Of a DNA stretch of 64,000 nucleotides, positions 1 to 7,597 are shown piece by piece; position 1 is the first letter of the stretch; each line of letters starts with the position of its first letter. The stretch covers positions 333,096-397,095 of the forward strand of contig CBDCGS010000009.1 of NCBI GenBank assembly GCA_965216915.1. The letters run 5' to 3'. This stretch comes from CBDCGS01 sp965216915. GTDB taxonomy: Bacteria; Pseudomonadota; Alphaproteobacteria; UBA828. The position numbers and the translations under genes are program-made. The notes under the pieces are model-generated. The model was given only the letters and a program-made list of their open reading frames with translations, was not told the origin of the DNA and made no database searches.

Positions 1-491
1 CCGACATGGTCTGTGTGCTGCTCGAAGGCGAGGTGCGCCAGATCGCGAAGGCGCAGCACCTCTATGACGAGCCCGCCGACCGCGATGTCGCGAAGTTCGT
101 CGGCAACCCGCCGATCAACATCGTGCCGGGCGAGCTGACGCGCGAGAACGGTCAGGCATCGGTCACCATCGGCTCGGTGAGGTTGGACCTTCCGTCGCAC
201 ATGGAGCATGGTTTGCCCAGCAACGTGCGCCAAGTGGAGGTGGGGCTGCGGCCCGAGCATGTGCGCATCGTGGCGTCGACCTCGGCGGAATCCCACCGGC
301 GCGGCGTCGTGAACGATCTCGAGCCGCTCGGCACCCACACCACGGTCGGCGTCGATCTCTCGGGCGTGAATCTGGTCCTCACGGTTGCCGGCGTGCAGGA
401 GTTCACCGATGGTGATCCGGTTGAGCTCCATATCGACAGCGAGACGCTGCTCTTCTTCGACCGCACGACGGGCCGCCGCCTCACCGCGTAA
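1..491 (+). CDS. Sugar-type ABC transporter ATP-binding protein, C-terminal part (5' truncated)
   Basis: Only the end of the gene is in the window; the reading frame is already open at base 3 and stops with TAA at 489-491. The first residues (ending AQHLYDEPADRDVAKFVGNP) are the stretch after the Walker B/H-loop half of a MalK/UgpC-type ATPase. They are followed by a TOBE-like regulatory domain containing VGLRPEHVRI and ending with a FDRTTGRRL-type tail. The family energises import of sugars or glycerol-3-phosphate-like solutes through an inner-membrane permease. The permease and binding protein would have to lie to the left of the window. A short CCCCC/GGGGG hairpin at 507-519 follows the stop but has no T-tract. 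The family call is firm; the substrate is unknown. Confidence 0.85.
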   Translation, partial: DMVCVLLEGEVRQIAKAQHLYDEPADRDVAKFVGNPPINIVPGELTRENGQASVTIGSVRLDLPSHMEHGLPSNVRQVEVGLRPEHVRIVASTSAESHRRGVVNDLEPLGTHTTVGVDLSGVNLVLTVAGVQEFTDGDPVELHIDSETLLFFDRTTGRRLTA

Positions 492-614
492 CGCGCGCCG
501 CCTGCGCCCCCGTCGGGGGGAGCGGATGACACATCACCAACAAGCTCCCGCATGCCTGGCTTCTCCAAGGCCGGGTTGCTCGTGTCGCGGCAATCGGCGT
601 GGCGGAGAACGGCG

Positions 615-1733
615 ATGAAGGATTTCGCGCTCGAGGTCTTCTTCTCGGCGTGGGAGTTCAAGGCGCGCTATCTCCTGAGCGCGTCCGACGCCGAAAGCCT
701 GAGCATCGCGGACTTGCTCGCGATGGCGTCCGACGCCGATCGGGAGGCCTTCGAGCATCTCCGGCTCGGCTATATCGAGACCGAGGGCACGCCCGCCCTC
801 CGCGCGGCGGTTGCGGAGACCTACGATGCCATGACGCCCGAGAACATCCTGTGCTTCGCGGGCGCCGAGGAGGCGATCTACGCGTCGATGCGCGTGATGC
901 TGGGGCCCGAGGATCACGCCGTCGTGGTGACGCCGAACTACCAATCGGCTGAGACGGTGCCGCTTGCGCAATGTGCGGTGACCGGCGTTGCGCTCGACGC
1001 CGCCGACGGCTGGAGCCTCGATATCGATGCGGTCGAAGCCGCGCTGCGGCCCAACACGGCTCTCGTGTCGATCAACTTCCCGAACAATCCGACCGGAAAG
1101 GTTTTGGAACGTGAGCGCTTCGACGCCCTCGTCGCGCTCTGCCGCCGGCGGGGCATTTGGCTATTCAGCGACGAGGTCTACCGCCTCATCGAGCGTGATC
1201 CCTCGCGCCGGCTGCCCCAGGTCGCGGACGTCTATGAGCGTGGGCTGTCGCTCAACGTCATGTCGAAGGCGTATGGGCTGGCGGGGCTTCGCGTCGGCTG
1301 GATCGCCGCGCAGGATCGCGGGCTTCTGGCGCGGCTCGAGCGCTACAAGCACTACCTCTCGATCTGCAACGGCGCGCCGAGCGAGCTGCTCGCGACCATC
1401 GCGCTCAAGAACCGCGCGCGGATCCTCGCGCGCAACCGGGCGCTCGTTGCACGCAACCTCGATTTGTTGAGCGCGTTCTTCGCCGCGTTCCCCGGCTTGT
1501 TCCAATGGTCGGTGCCCGAGGGCGGATGCATCGGCTTCCCGCGCTATCTGGGTGCGGATGGCGTCGAGCATTTCACGGACCGGCTTCTCGCCGATACCGG
1601 GATCTTGCTGCTTCCGGCGAGCAACTTCGCATCCGACCTGACGCCCGTGCCGATGGATCGCTTCCGCGTCGGTTTCGGTCGAGCCGGGATCGTCGAGGCG
1701 CTGGATGCGTGGCGCGACTGGCTGCGCCGCTAG
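615..1733 (+). CDS. Class I/II PLP-dependent aminotransferase
   Basis: A fold-type I aminotransferase of 372 residues. Visible motifs are the substrate/PLP-binding INFPNNPTGKV (Asn158), FSDEVYR (Asp186) and SKAYGLAGLRVGW with the Schiff-base lysine at about 218. I chose the ATG at 615 because GGAG lies just upstream (603-606) and the protein then begins MKDFALEVFF, a natural start; an ATG at 552 is in frame but adds a low-complexity Arg-rich stretch. It follows the ABC ATPase on the same strand after 123 bases and is convergent with the aldehyde dehydrogenase, with a dispersed repeat between them. The amino-acid substrate cannot be read from the sequence. Confidence 0.85.
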   Translation: MKDFALEVFFSAWEFKARYLLSASDAESLSIADLLAMASDADREAFEHLRLGYIETEGTPALRAAVAETYDAMTPENILCFAGAEEAIYASMRVMLGPEDHAVVVTPNYQSAETVPLAQCAVTGVALDAADGWSLDIDAVEAALRPNTALVSINFPNNPTGKVLERERFDALVALCRRRGIWLFSDEVYRLIERDPSRRLPQVADVYERGLSLNVMSKAYGLAGLRVGWIAAQDRGLLARLERYKHYLSICNGAPSELLATIALKNRARILARNRALVARNLDLLSAFFAAFPGLFQWSVPEGGCIGFPRYLGADGVEHFTDRLLADTGILLLPASNFASDLTPVPMDRFRVGFGRAGIVEALDAWRDWLRR

Positions 1734-1740
1734 CGCGTCT

Positions 1741-1832
1741 CACGCTCGCCTTGCTCACGCGACATGCTCTCTCTCATTGGCATTGACGCAAATGCGTCGT
1801 CGCAAGTGATTCCACCTGCTCGGGATTTGCTC
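1741..1832 (+). repeat. Dispersed palindromic element, copy A
   Basis: One of five related elements in the window. In this orientation it reads: a GC-rich left part with ACGCTCGCC and GCTCACGCGA, a pyrimidine run CTCTCTC, then ATTGGCATTGACGC, the dyad GACGCAAATGCGTC, and finally an imperfect hairpin (CAAGTG/CACCTG) followed by CTCGGGATTTGCTC. It fills the gap between two convergent genes (stops at 1733 and 1834). It has no coding capacity. It is a REP/BIME-like element or a bidirectional terminator; the function is inferred. Confidence 0.85.
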
Positions 1833-1833
1833 T

Positions 1834-3348
1834 CTAACCCACGTCGAACGAGATGCCTTGGGCGAGGGGGAGGGCGCGCGAGTAGTTCACGGTGTTGGTT
1901 GCCCGGCGCATGTAGGCTTTCCACGCATCGGACCCCGATTCGCGGCCGCCGCCCGTCTCCTTCTCGCCGCCGAATGCGCCGCCGATCTCGGCACCGCTCG
2001 GCCCGATATTGACGTTGGCGATGCCGCAGTCGCTGCCCACCGACGAGAGGAACGTCTCCGCTTCGCGCACATCGTTCGTGAAGATGCAGGACGAAAGCCC
2101 CTGGGGTACGTCATTGTGCATCGTGAGCGCGTCGTCGAGCGCGTCATAGCCCATGACGTAGAGGATCGGCGCGAAGGTCTCCTCGCGCACCGTCTCGGTT
2201 TGTGCCGGCATCGAGACGATCGCAGGCTCGACATACCACGCATCCGGATACTGATCGGCAAGCACGCGCCCGCCGCCGGTCACCGTTCCGCCATCGGCGC
2301 GTGCGTTGTCCAACGCGCTCTGCATCGCGTCGTAGGCTCGCTGATCGATCAGCGGGCCCATCAGCACGCCCTCCTCCAAGGGCGAGCCGATCGGCACGCT
2401 GGCATAGGCCGGCGTGAGCTGCTGGATGAGCGCCTCACGCACATCCGTATGGGCGATCACGCGGCGGAGCGTGGTGCACCGCTGCCCGGCCGTGCCGACG
2501 GCGCTGAACAGAATGGCGCGGACGGCGAGGTCGAGGTCGGCGCTCGGCGTCACGATCATGGCGTTGTTGCCGCCGAGCTCCAGGATGGAGCGGCCGAGCC
2601 TGGCCGCGACGCGCGGCGCAAGTGCCCGCCCCATTCGGCAGCTACCGGTCGCGCTGATCAGCGGCAGGCGGGGGTCGTCGGCGAGCCTGGCGCCGATTGC
2701 GCTGTCGCCGATCACCACCTGGCAGAGGTCGGCGGGCACGTCGCCGAGCCGCTCCGCCGCGCGCGCGAAGAGGCGCTGGCAGGCGAGCGCGGTGAAAGGC
2801 GTCTTCTCCGACGGTTTCCATACCACGGGATCACCGCAGACGATGGCGAGCGCGAAGTTCCACGACCACACCGCGACCGGGAAGTTGAACGCGCTGATCA
2901 CGCCGCAGACACCGATCGGGTGCCAGGTCTCCATCATCCGGTGGCCCGGGCGCTCCGAGGCGATCGTGAGGCCGTAGAGCTGTCGCGAGAGGCCGACGGC
3001 GAAATCGCAGATGTCGATCATCTCCTGCACCTCGCCGCGCCCCTCTTCGACGATCTTGCCGGCCTCGAGGGTGACGAGGCGCCCGAGCGGCTCTTTGTGG
3101 GCGCGGAGCTCCTCGCCGAAGAGCCGGATCAGCTCACCCCGGCGCGGGGCAGGGGTGGCCCGCCAGGCCTGGAAGGCATCGACCGCGCGGCCGACCGTGG
3201 CGTCCAGCGCCGCCGCGTCGGCGGACTGCACGCGCCCGATCTCGGTGCCGTCGATCGGGGTGCGCACGGCGATGTCGCCGGCGCTCCGGTCGGATTGTGG
3301 CAGACCTAATTCGTCGAATAACGCGTCGTGCTGCAAGATCCCCTCCAT
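1834..3348 (-). CDS. Aldehyde dehydrogenase, ALDH7 (antiquitin/AmaB) type
   Basis: A full-length NAD-dependent aldehyde dehydrogenase of 504 residues. Motifs include VISAFNFPVAVWSWNFA (cofactor site), WKPSEKTP, LELGGNNAMIV with the general-base Glu, and GTAGQRCTTLRR with the nucleophilic Cys at about 291. The pattern resembles the ALDH7 branch, whose bacterial members oxidise alpha-aminoadipate semialdehyde/piperideine-6-carboxylate in lysine catabolism. The neighbouring aminotransferase fits an amino-acid breakdown role, but that link is inference. It is divergent from the iron-type binding protein; the 176-base gap holds the promoters and a set of short GAGACCCC repeats. Confidence 0.88.
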   Translation of the reverse strand: MEGILQHDALFDELGLPQSDRSAGDIAVRTPIDGTEIGRVQSADAAALDATVGRAVDAFQAWRATPAPRRGELIRLFGEELRAHKEPLGRLVTLEAGKIVEEGRGEVQEMIDICDFAVGLSRQLYGLTIASERPGHRMMETWHPIGVCGVISAFNFPVAVWSWNFALAIVCGDPVVWKPSEKTPFTALACQRLFARAAERLGDVPADLCQVVIGDSAIGARLADDPRLPLISATGSCRMGRALAPRVAARLGRSILELGGNNAMIVTPSADLDLAVRAILFSAVGTAGQRCTTLRRVIAHTDVREALIQQLTPAYASVPIGSPLEEGVLMGPLIDQRAYDAMQSALDNARADGGTVTGGGRVLADQYPDAWYVEPAIVSMPAQTETVREETFAPILYVMGYDALDDALTMHNDVPQGLSSCIFTNDVREAETFLSSVGSDCGIANVNIGPSGAEIGGAFGGEKETGGGRESGSDAWKAYMRRATNTVNYSRALPLAQGISFDVG

Positions 3349-3524
3349 GGCGCTCGCGTCGCGCGTGCGTGCAGACTACAGAGCGCTGCCGTCCTGCGAA
3401 AGCGCACAGGTCCGTCTCCGCGAGCTAGCCGGGACGAGACCCCCGGATGAGACCCCCCGGGGCGAGACCCCTTGCGCATTGCGCGCGATACGCGTTGACT
3501 CGCCACGCAGTCCCGAGGTAGAAA

Positions 3525-4604
3525 ATGCAACTCATTCGCATTCGCAGAACGGATGGATCAATGCGCCACAGATTTTGTCGACTGTTCGCCGCCGGCGTCG
3601 CCACCCTCGCTGCAGTGCTCTTGGCGGTGTCACCGCCCGCCGAGGCCGATGATGGCGAGCTCAACATCTACTCCTATCGGCAGGAGATCCTGATCCGCCC
3701 ACTGCTGGACGCATTCACGGCGCAGACCGGGATCACCGTCAACCTCGTGAGCGGCAAGGCCGACGCGCTCCTCGAGCGCCTCAAGGCGGAAGGCTCTTTG
3801 AGCCCGGCCGACCTCCTGCTCACGGCCGATGCCGGCCGCCTTCACCGCGCCCACGCAGCGGGGGTGCTGCAGTCCGTCGCCTCCGAGACGCTCGCTGCGT
3901 TGGTTCCGCCGCAATACCGCCACCCCGAGGGCTATTGGTTCGGGCTCTCGGTCCGGGCGCGCCCCATCATCTACGCCAAGGGCCGTGTCGCCCCCGACGC
4001 GCTCGCGCGCTATGCGGACCTCGCGGCCGAGGCGTGGCAGGAGCGGGTTTGCGTGCGCTCGTCGAGCAACGTCTACAACCAATCCCTCCTCGCGGCGATG
4101 ATCGCCCGGCAGGGCGCGGAGGCCACGGAGGTCTGGGCGCGCGGATTGGTCGCCAATTTCGCGCGCAAGCCGAGCGGCGGCGACCGCGATCAGATCCGCG
4201 CGGTGGCCTCCGGTGAATGTGACGTGGCCCTCGCCAACCACTACTACCTCGCGCGCCTCGCAACCTCCGACAAGGAGGCGGATCGCGCGGCAGCCGAGGC
4301 CGTGGGCATCATCTGGCCGAACCAGGCCAGCACGGGTGTGCATGTGAACGTGAGCGGGGCGGGCGTCGTGGCGAGCGCGCCGAACCGGGAGAACGCCGTT
4401 CGGTTTCTCGAGTTCCTGGCGAGCGACGACGCGCAGCGGATCTACGCGGATGTGGTCCAGGAATACCCGATCCGGGCGGACATTCCGCCCTCGGCCGTGG
4501 TCGCGGCGTGGGGGGACTTCAAGGCGGACGACCTCGACCTGGGCCTCCTCGGTCAGCACAATGCGGAGGCGCTGCGGGTCGCCGACCGCGCGGGCTGGCG
4601 CTGA
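3525..4604 (+). CDS. Iron(III)-type ABC transporter substrate-binding protein
   Basis: A periplasmic binding protein of the FbpA/FutA class, 359 residues. A signal peptide ends around SPPAEADDG, followed by the first strand LNIYSYRQE, the typical SGKADALLERLKAEG segment and a C-terminal half with LEFLASDDAQRIYADV. Such proteins deliver ferric iron to an inner-membrane permease. No permease or ATPase gene is adjacent, so it is an orphan here. The start is ambiguous: ATG 3525 has GAGGT five bases upstream, but TTGACT (3493-3498) and TAGAAA (3517-3522) could be a promoter serving the in-frame ATG at 3561, which gives a more typical short signal peptide. Function firm at family level; metal unproven. 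Confidence 0.85.
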   Translation: MQLIRIRRTDGSMRHRFCRLFAAGVATLAAVLLAVSPPAEADDGELNIYSYRQEILIRPLLDAFTAQTGITVNLVSGKADALLERLKAEGSLSPADLLLTADAGRLHRAHAAGVLQSVASETLAALVPPQYRHPEGYWFGLSVRARPIIYAKGRVAPDALARYADLAAEAWQERVCVRSSSNVYNQSLLAAMIARQGAEATEVWARGLVANFARKPSGGDRDQIRAVASGECDVALANHYYLARLATSDKEADRAAAEAVGIIWPNQASTGVHVNVSGAGVVASAPNRENAVRFLEFLASDDAQRIYADVVQEYPIRADIPPSAVVAAWGDFKADDLDLGLLGQHNAEALRVADRAGWR

Positions 4605-4614
4605 TCGCGCGCTG

Positions 4615-4632
4615 CCGCGGCGGCTACCGCGG
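4615..4632. terminator. Possible bidirectional hairpin between convergent genes
   Basis: Perfect CCGCGG/CCGCGG stem with a six-base loop, just after the stop of the binding-protein gene and overlapping the end of the convergent methyltransferase-like gene. There is no T-tract, so activity is uncertain. Confidence 0.3.
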
Positions 4633-5802
4633 ACGGGTGATTAGGAACGATTCGTCGTTGAACCAGAGACCCGCGTGGCGGTGCAGCACCTCGCTCGTGA
4701 CCCCCAGATAGTCGGTGCCGCGGAGAGCCTCTGCGATACGGTCCTCCTCGATCTGGGCGACATAGGTGGCGGCGTTCCACGCGGCCAACAGCGTCGAGGT
4801 GCCGATGCTCTCGCGGAACTCGGTGCTCATCGTATGAAGCGCATAGCGGAAGAGCGCGCTTCGGTCAGGCCCCGCCGCATAGCGGAGACCGCGCACGCCT
4901 TGCTCGGTGAGCGTGTGGCGCGCAACGTCGAGCAGCTCCTGGCGCGGCGTCTGGAACGGATTGTCGTCGGGCCACACGCCGTGAATGATTTCCATTCCCG
5001 GATCGTCGCCATAGCTTTGGATCGTGATCATGCGCCCGCCGAGCGCGAGCGCACCGGCGAGGGGCGCGATCACCCGTCGCACCTTGGCGTCGCTCGGGAC
5101 ACGGGCACGATAAGGCTGGGACGCGATGATGAGATCGAAGAGGCCGTTGGTCTCACCCGGCCGCGGAATGATCCGGTCAAGCGGGAAGCGCTGATCCTCC
5201 CGGTAGAGGACCAGCACCGAGGGCCGCACATAGATCGGGTTGCCCGACGTCGGGCTCGTCGTCACCGCCCAGGGCTTGGCGAGGGTCGGGACGATCTCGC
5301 CGATTTGCTCCTCGAAGGCGACGGTCGATGAGCCTTTCAGCGGCACCTCGATCCAATTGAGCGCGCGCGCGGCCTCGGGCTTGCTGGGCATGAGCTGCGG
5401 CGCTTCCGTGTAGTACATGTTCGTGATCGCGACGACCATGAGCGGATGCTCGTGGAAGCGATCGACCAGCTTGTCGAGCGCGAGGCGCACATCCTCGATG
5501 CTGATCTCCTTGCCGACCACGAACCAGGGCACGCTCGGGAAGTGCCTGTGGGCACGCCGCATCACCCGCGTGAGCACCATCCCGTCGCCCATGCCGGCAT
5601 CGAAGACGCGAAGCGCCGGCGGCTTGGGGTGAAGATATTTGAGCTCGCGCGCAACGCGCTCGGCGACCACCGCCTTCTCGTTGGTCGTGGTCACGAACAG
5701 AAGATACTTTTCGCGATTGTCGAAAAAGCGAAACGCTTCGAGGCGGCTGGCACCGCCTTTCTTCGCCCGGCGGCGTTTGGGTTTGGCACGCGTCATGGGC
5801 AT
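4624..5802 (-). CDS. Conserved protein with methyltransferase-like SAM motif
   Basis: A 392-residue protein of no named family that I recognise. The N-terminus is very basic (repeated Lys/Arg in the first 20 residues). Residues about 67-74, VFDAGMGDG, look like the glycine-rich SAM-binding motif I of class I methyltransferases, and FDLIIASQPYRARV near the middle resembles the motif IV region (a D-x-x-x-S/N-P-P/Q-Y-type loop). No transmembrane segment or signal peptide is seen. It is divergent from the TauD-like gene, with a 60-base gap, and convergent with the binding protein. It could methylate a small molecule or a nucleic acid; the substrate is unknown. Confidence 0.6.
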   Translation of the reverse strand: MPMTRAKPKRRRAKKGGASRLEAFRFFDNREKYLLFVTTTNEKAVVAERVARELKYLHPKPPALRVFDAGMGDGMVLTRVMRRAHRHFPSVPWFVVGKEISIEDVRLALDKLVDRFHEHPLMVVAITNMYYTEAPQLMPSKPEAARALNWIEVPLKGSSTVAFEEQIGEIVPTLAKPWAVTTSPTSGNPIYVRPSVLVLYREDQRFPLDRIIPRPGETNGLFDLIIASQPYRARVPSDAKVRRVIAPLAGALALGGRMITIQSYGDDPGMEIIHGVWPDDNPFQTPRQELLDVARHTLTEQGVRGLRYAAGPDRSALFRYALHTMSTEFRESIGTSTLLAAWNAATYVAQIEEDRIAEALRGTDYLGVTSEVLHRHAGLWFNDESFLITRPR

Positions 5803-5862
5803 CCTGCTAGCAGAATTCGACCGGGTGTGACACCTTGAAAACGATCCGAATGAGGGGACGCA

Positions 5863-6708
5863 ATGAGCGCGCTTGGCGATCTAAACGGGGCTTTTGGGTT
5901 CGGGGTGATCGTGGCGGGCTGTCGCATCGAGCAAGGGCTCGATGCCGCGGACGCACGGCGCCTTCGCGCGGCCTACCGGCGGAGCCGCGTGCTCTGTCTG
6001 CGGACCGGGCGGCCGGTCACGCCGGCGGCCTTTCTCGCGCTCGCTCGCTGCCTCGGTGCGCCTCAGCGCCAGCTGATCCGCGCCTATCGTCACCCCGACC
6101 ATCCGGAGATTTCCCTCATCGCCTCGACGCAGCGCGACGAGCGCGGCGACCAACAACGCATCGTACAGGGCCAGCAGTGGCACACCGACGATTCCTACAT
6201 GGCGGTACCCTGCTCGACGACGCTGCTCCATGCCACACGGGTTCCGGAGGCGGGCGGCAACACCCTGTTCGCCGATCTGTTCAGCGCCTACGAGGCCCTG
6301 CCCGGGCCGCTCCGCGCCGAGGTCGCGGGGCGCCGGGCGGTCCACAAATATCTCTGCCGGCGCAACGCCTCGCGGGTGCCCGTGCGGAGCGACGAGGAGG
6401 AGGGGGAGACGCCGGCGGTCTCCCACCCGATGGTGCGCACGCATCCCGTCTCGGGGCGCAAGGCGCTCTTCCTCAACGCGAACCGCATGGATCATGTCGT
6501 CGGCCTGTCGCTCGAGGCGGGCGATGCCTTGCTCGATCGCCTGATCGCGCACGCCAGCCAGCCGCAGTTCGTCTACCGGCACCTCTGGCAGGCGGGTGAC
6601 ATCGTGATTTGGGACAATCGCGCGACCATGCACAAAGTGATCGATGATTTCGGCGACGAGCCGCGCGAGATGATGCGCATCTTGCTGCGCGGCACGGTCC
6701 CGGTCTGA
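5863..6708 (+). CDS. TauD/TfdA-family Fe(II)/2-oxoglutarate dioxygenase
   Basis: A 281-residue oxygenase. The facial triad is visible as the H-x-D in QQWHTDDSY (His107, Asp109) and the distal His257 in WDNRATMHKV. The 2-oxoglutarate-binding Arg lies in the following EPREMMRILLRG segment (about residue 272). Family members hydroxylate sulfonates, herbicides or other small acids with decarboxylation of 2-oxoglutarate. The ATG at 5863 is preceded by a GAGGGGAC stretch that can act as ribosome-binding site. It stands alone between a divergent methyltransferase-like gene and a convergent protease gene, so context gives no substrate. Confidence 0.85.
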   Translation: MSALGDLNGAFGFGVIVAGCRIEQGLDAADARRLRAAYRRSRVLCLRTGRPVTPAAFLALARCLGAPQRQLIRAYRHPDHPEISLIASTQRDERGDQQRIVQGQQWHTDDSYMAVPCSTTLLHATRVPEAGGNTLFADLFSAYEALPGPLRAEVAGRRAVHKYLCRRNASRVPVRSDEEEGETPAVSHPMVRTHPVSGRKALFLNANRMDHVVGLSLEAGDALLDRLIAHASQPQFVYRHLWQAGDIVIWDNRATMHKVIDDFGDEPREMMRILLRGTVPV

Positions 6709-6729
6709 GCCTCGCGTCCGCGCTCGGTT

Positions 6730-6797
6730 AGAGCAAATCCCGAGCGGGTGGGATCACCTGCGATGACGCATTTGCGTCAATGCCAATGAGAGAGCTC
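6730..6797 (-). repeat. Dispersed palindromic element, copy B
   Basis: Shorter copy, reverse orientation relative to copy A: starts GCAAATCCCGAGC, then a GGGTG/CACCT hairpin, then GATGACGCATTTGCGTC and ATGCCAATGAGAGAGCTC. It lies between convergent stops (6708 and 6797) and its end touches the stop codon of the protease gene. The outer GC-rich arm found in the other copies is missing here. Confidence 0.85.
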
Positions 6798-7597
6798 TAG
6801 CGCGCGATCGCCTCGAGCAAATCCTCGACGTGGATCGCCGGCACGGCGTAGGTGATGCCGCTCGGATCCTGCAACACCCGCTCGCGGCTTTCCTTGACGA
6901 ACACGCTGCTGATGACGCCCACCACCGCGCCCTCGAGGTCGTAGAGCGGGCTGCCGCTGTTGCCGGGGTAGGCGACGGCGTCGAGCTGGAACACCACGAA
7001 CGGGTCGCGCAGCTCGCGGATCATGCGCGGCGTGAGGCTCCTGGCCTGCCGTTGGGGGATCGTGATGGGCACCCGGGCTGCGATGATGCCGCGATGCGTC
7101 GCAGCGTGGAGGCCGAGCACGCCGCCGATCGGAAACCCCGTGAAGGCAATGTCCTGGCCTTCGGCGACCCGCCCGGAATCTCCGAGACGGAGCGCCGGGA
7201 GCGCCGCGCCTTTGATCCGCAGCAGCGCAAGATCGTGGATCGGGTCGGTCGTCACGATGCGGGCTTGGCGCGCGTCGGCCTCGCGCCCGCGGCCCACGAA
7301 GACCACGAGTTCCTCGCCGATCGTCGCGTCGAGCTCGATCGTAATCACGTGGGCGTTGGTCACGACATGATGCCCATCGGCGACGACGAAACCGCTCGCG
7401 ACCAGGCGCGGCGCCTGATACCAGGATTCGACGCCGATCCCGACCACGCTCGGCTTGACCTTGGCGACCGTGGCGGTGAGATCGTGGGCCGCGGCATGCT
7501 GTCTCGGGCCTAAGAGCGTCGCCGCGGCGATCAGGAGCAGGAGCGCGATCCCGCAGCGCCCCACGCGCGATGCGATCGTCGGCCGCCGGCTAGGCAC
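6797..7597 (-). CDS. Exported trypsin-like (DegP-type, PDZ-less) serine protease of the exosortase locus
   Basis: A 266-residue protein when read from GTG 7597, which overlaps the end of the upstream amidotransferase gene by 8 bases. The N-terminus is Arg-rich and followed by a hydrophobic stretch ending near the Ala/His-rich AAAH, a signal peptide or anchor. The S1C-type catalytic triad is complete: His83 in TNAHV, Asp122 in HDLALL and Ser214 in YPGNSGSPL. There is no PDZ domain; the protein ends soon after the protease fold, unlike DegP/DegS. An ATG at 7657 is also in frame but lies deep in the upstream gene. Its translational coupling to the XrtA operon suggests work on exported or sorted proteins; that is inference. 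Confidence 0.8.
   Translation of the reverse strand: MPSRRPTIASRVGRCGIALLLLIAAATLLGPRQHAAAHDLTATVAKVKPSVVGIGVESWYQAPRLVASGFVVADGHHVVTNAHVITIELDATIGEELVVFVGRGREADARQARIVTTDPIHDLALLRIKGAALPALRLGDSGRVAEGQDIAFTGFPIGGVLGLHAATHRGIIAARVPITIPQRQARSLTPRMIRELRDPFVVFQLDAVAYPGNSGSPLYDLEGAVVGVISSVFVKESRERVLQDPSGITYAVPAIHVEDLLEAIAR

Noticed and set aside
552..614. Earlier ATG of the aminotransferase
   Set aside because: The extra 21 residues have no similarity pattern and the GGAG site points to ATG 615.
1858..3309. Long open frame on the plus strand opposite the aldehyde dehydrogenase gene
   Set aside because: It is the antisense shadow of a high-GC gene with clear ALDH motifs; the antisense protein is Arg/Ala/Gly-rich with no recognisable domain.
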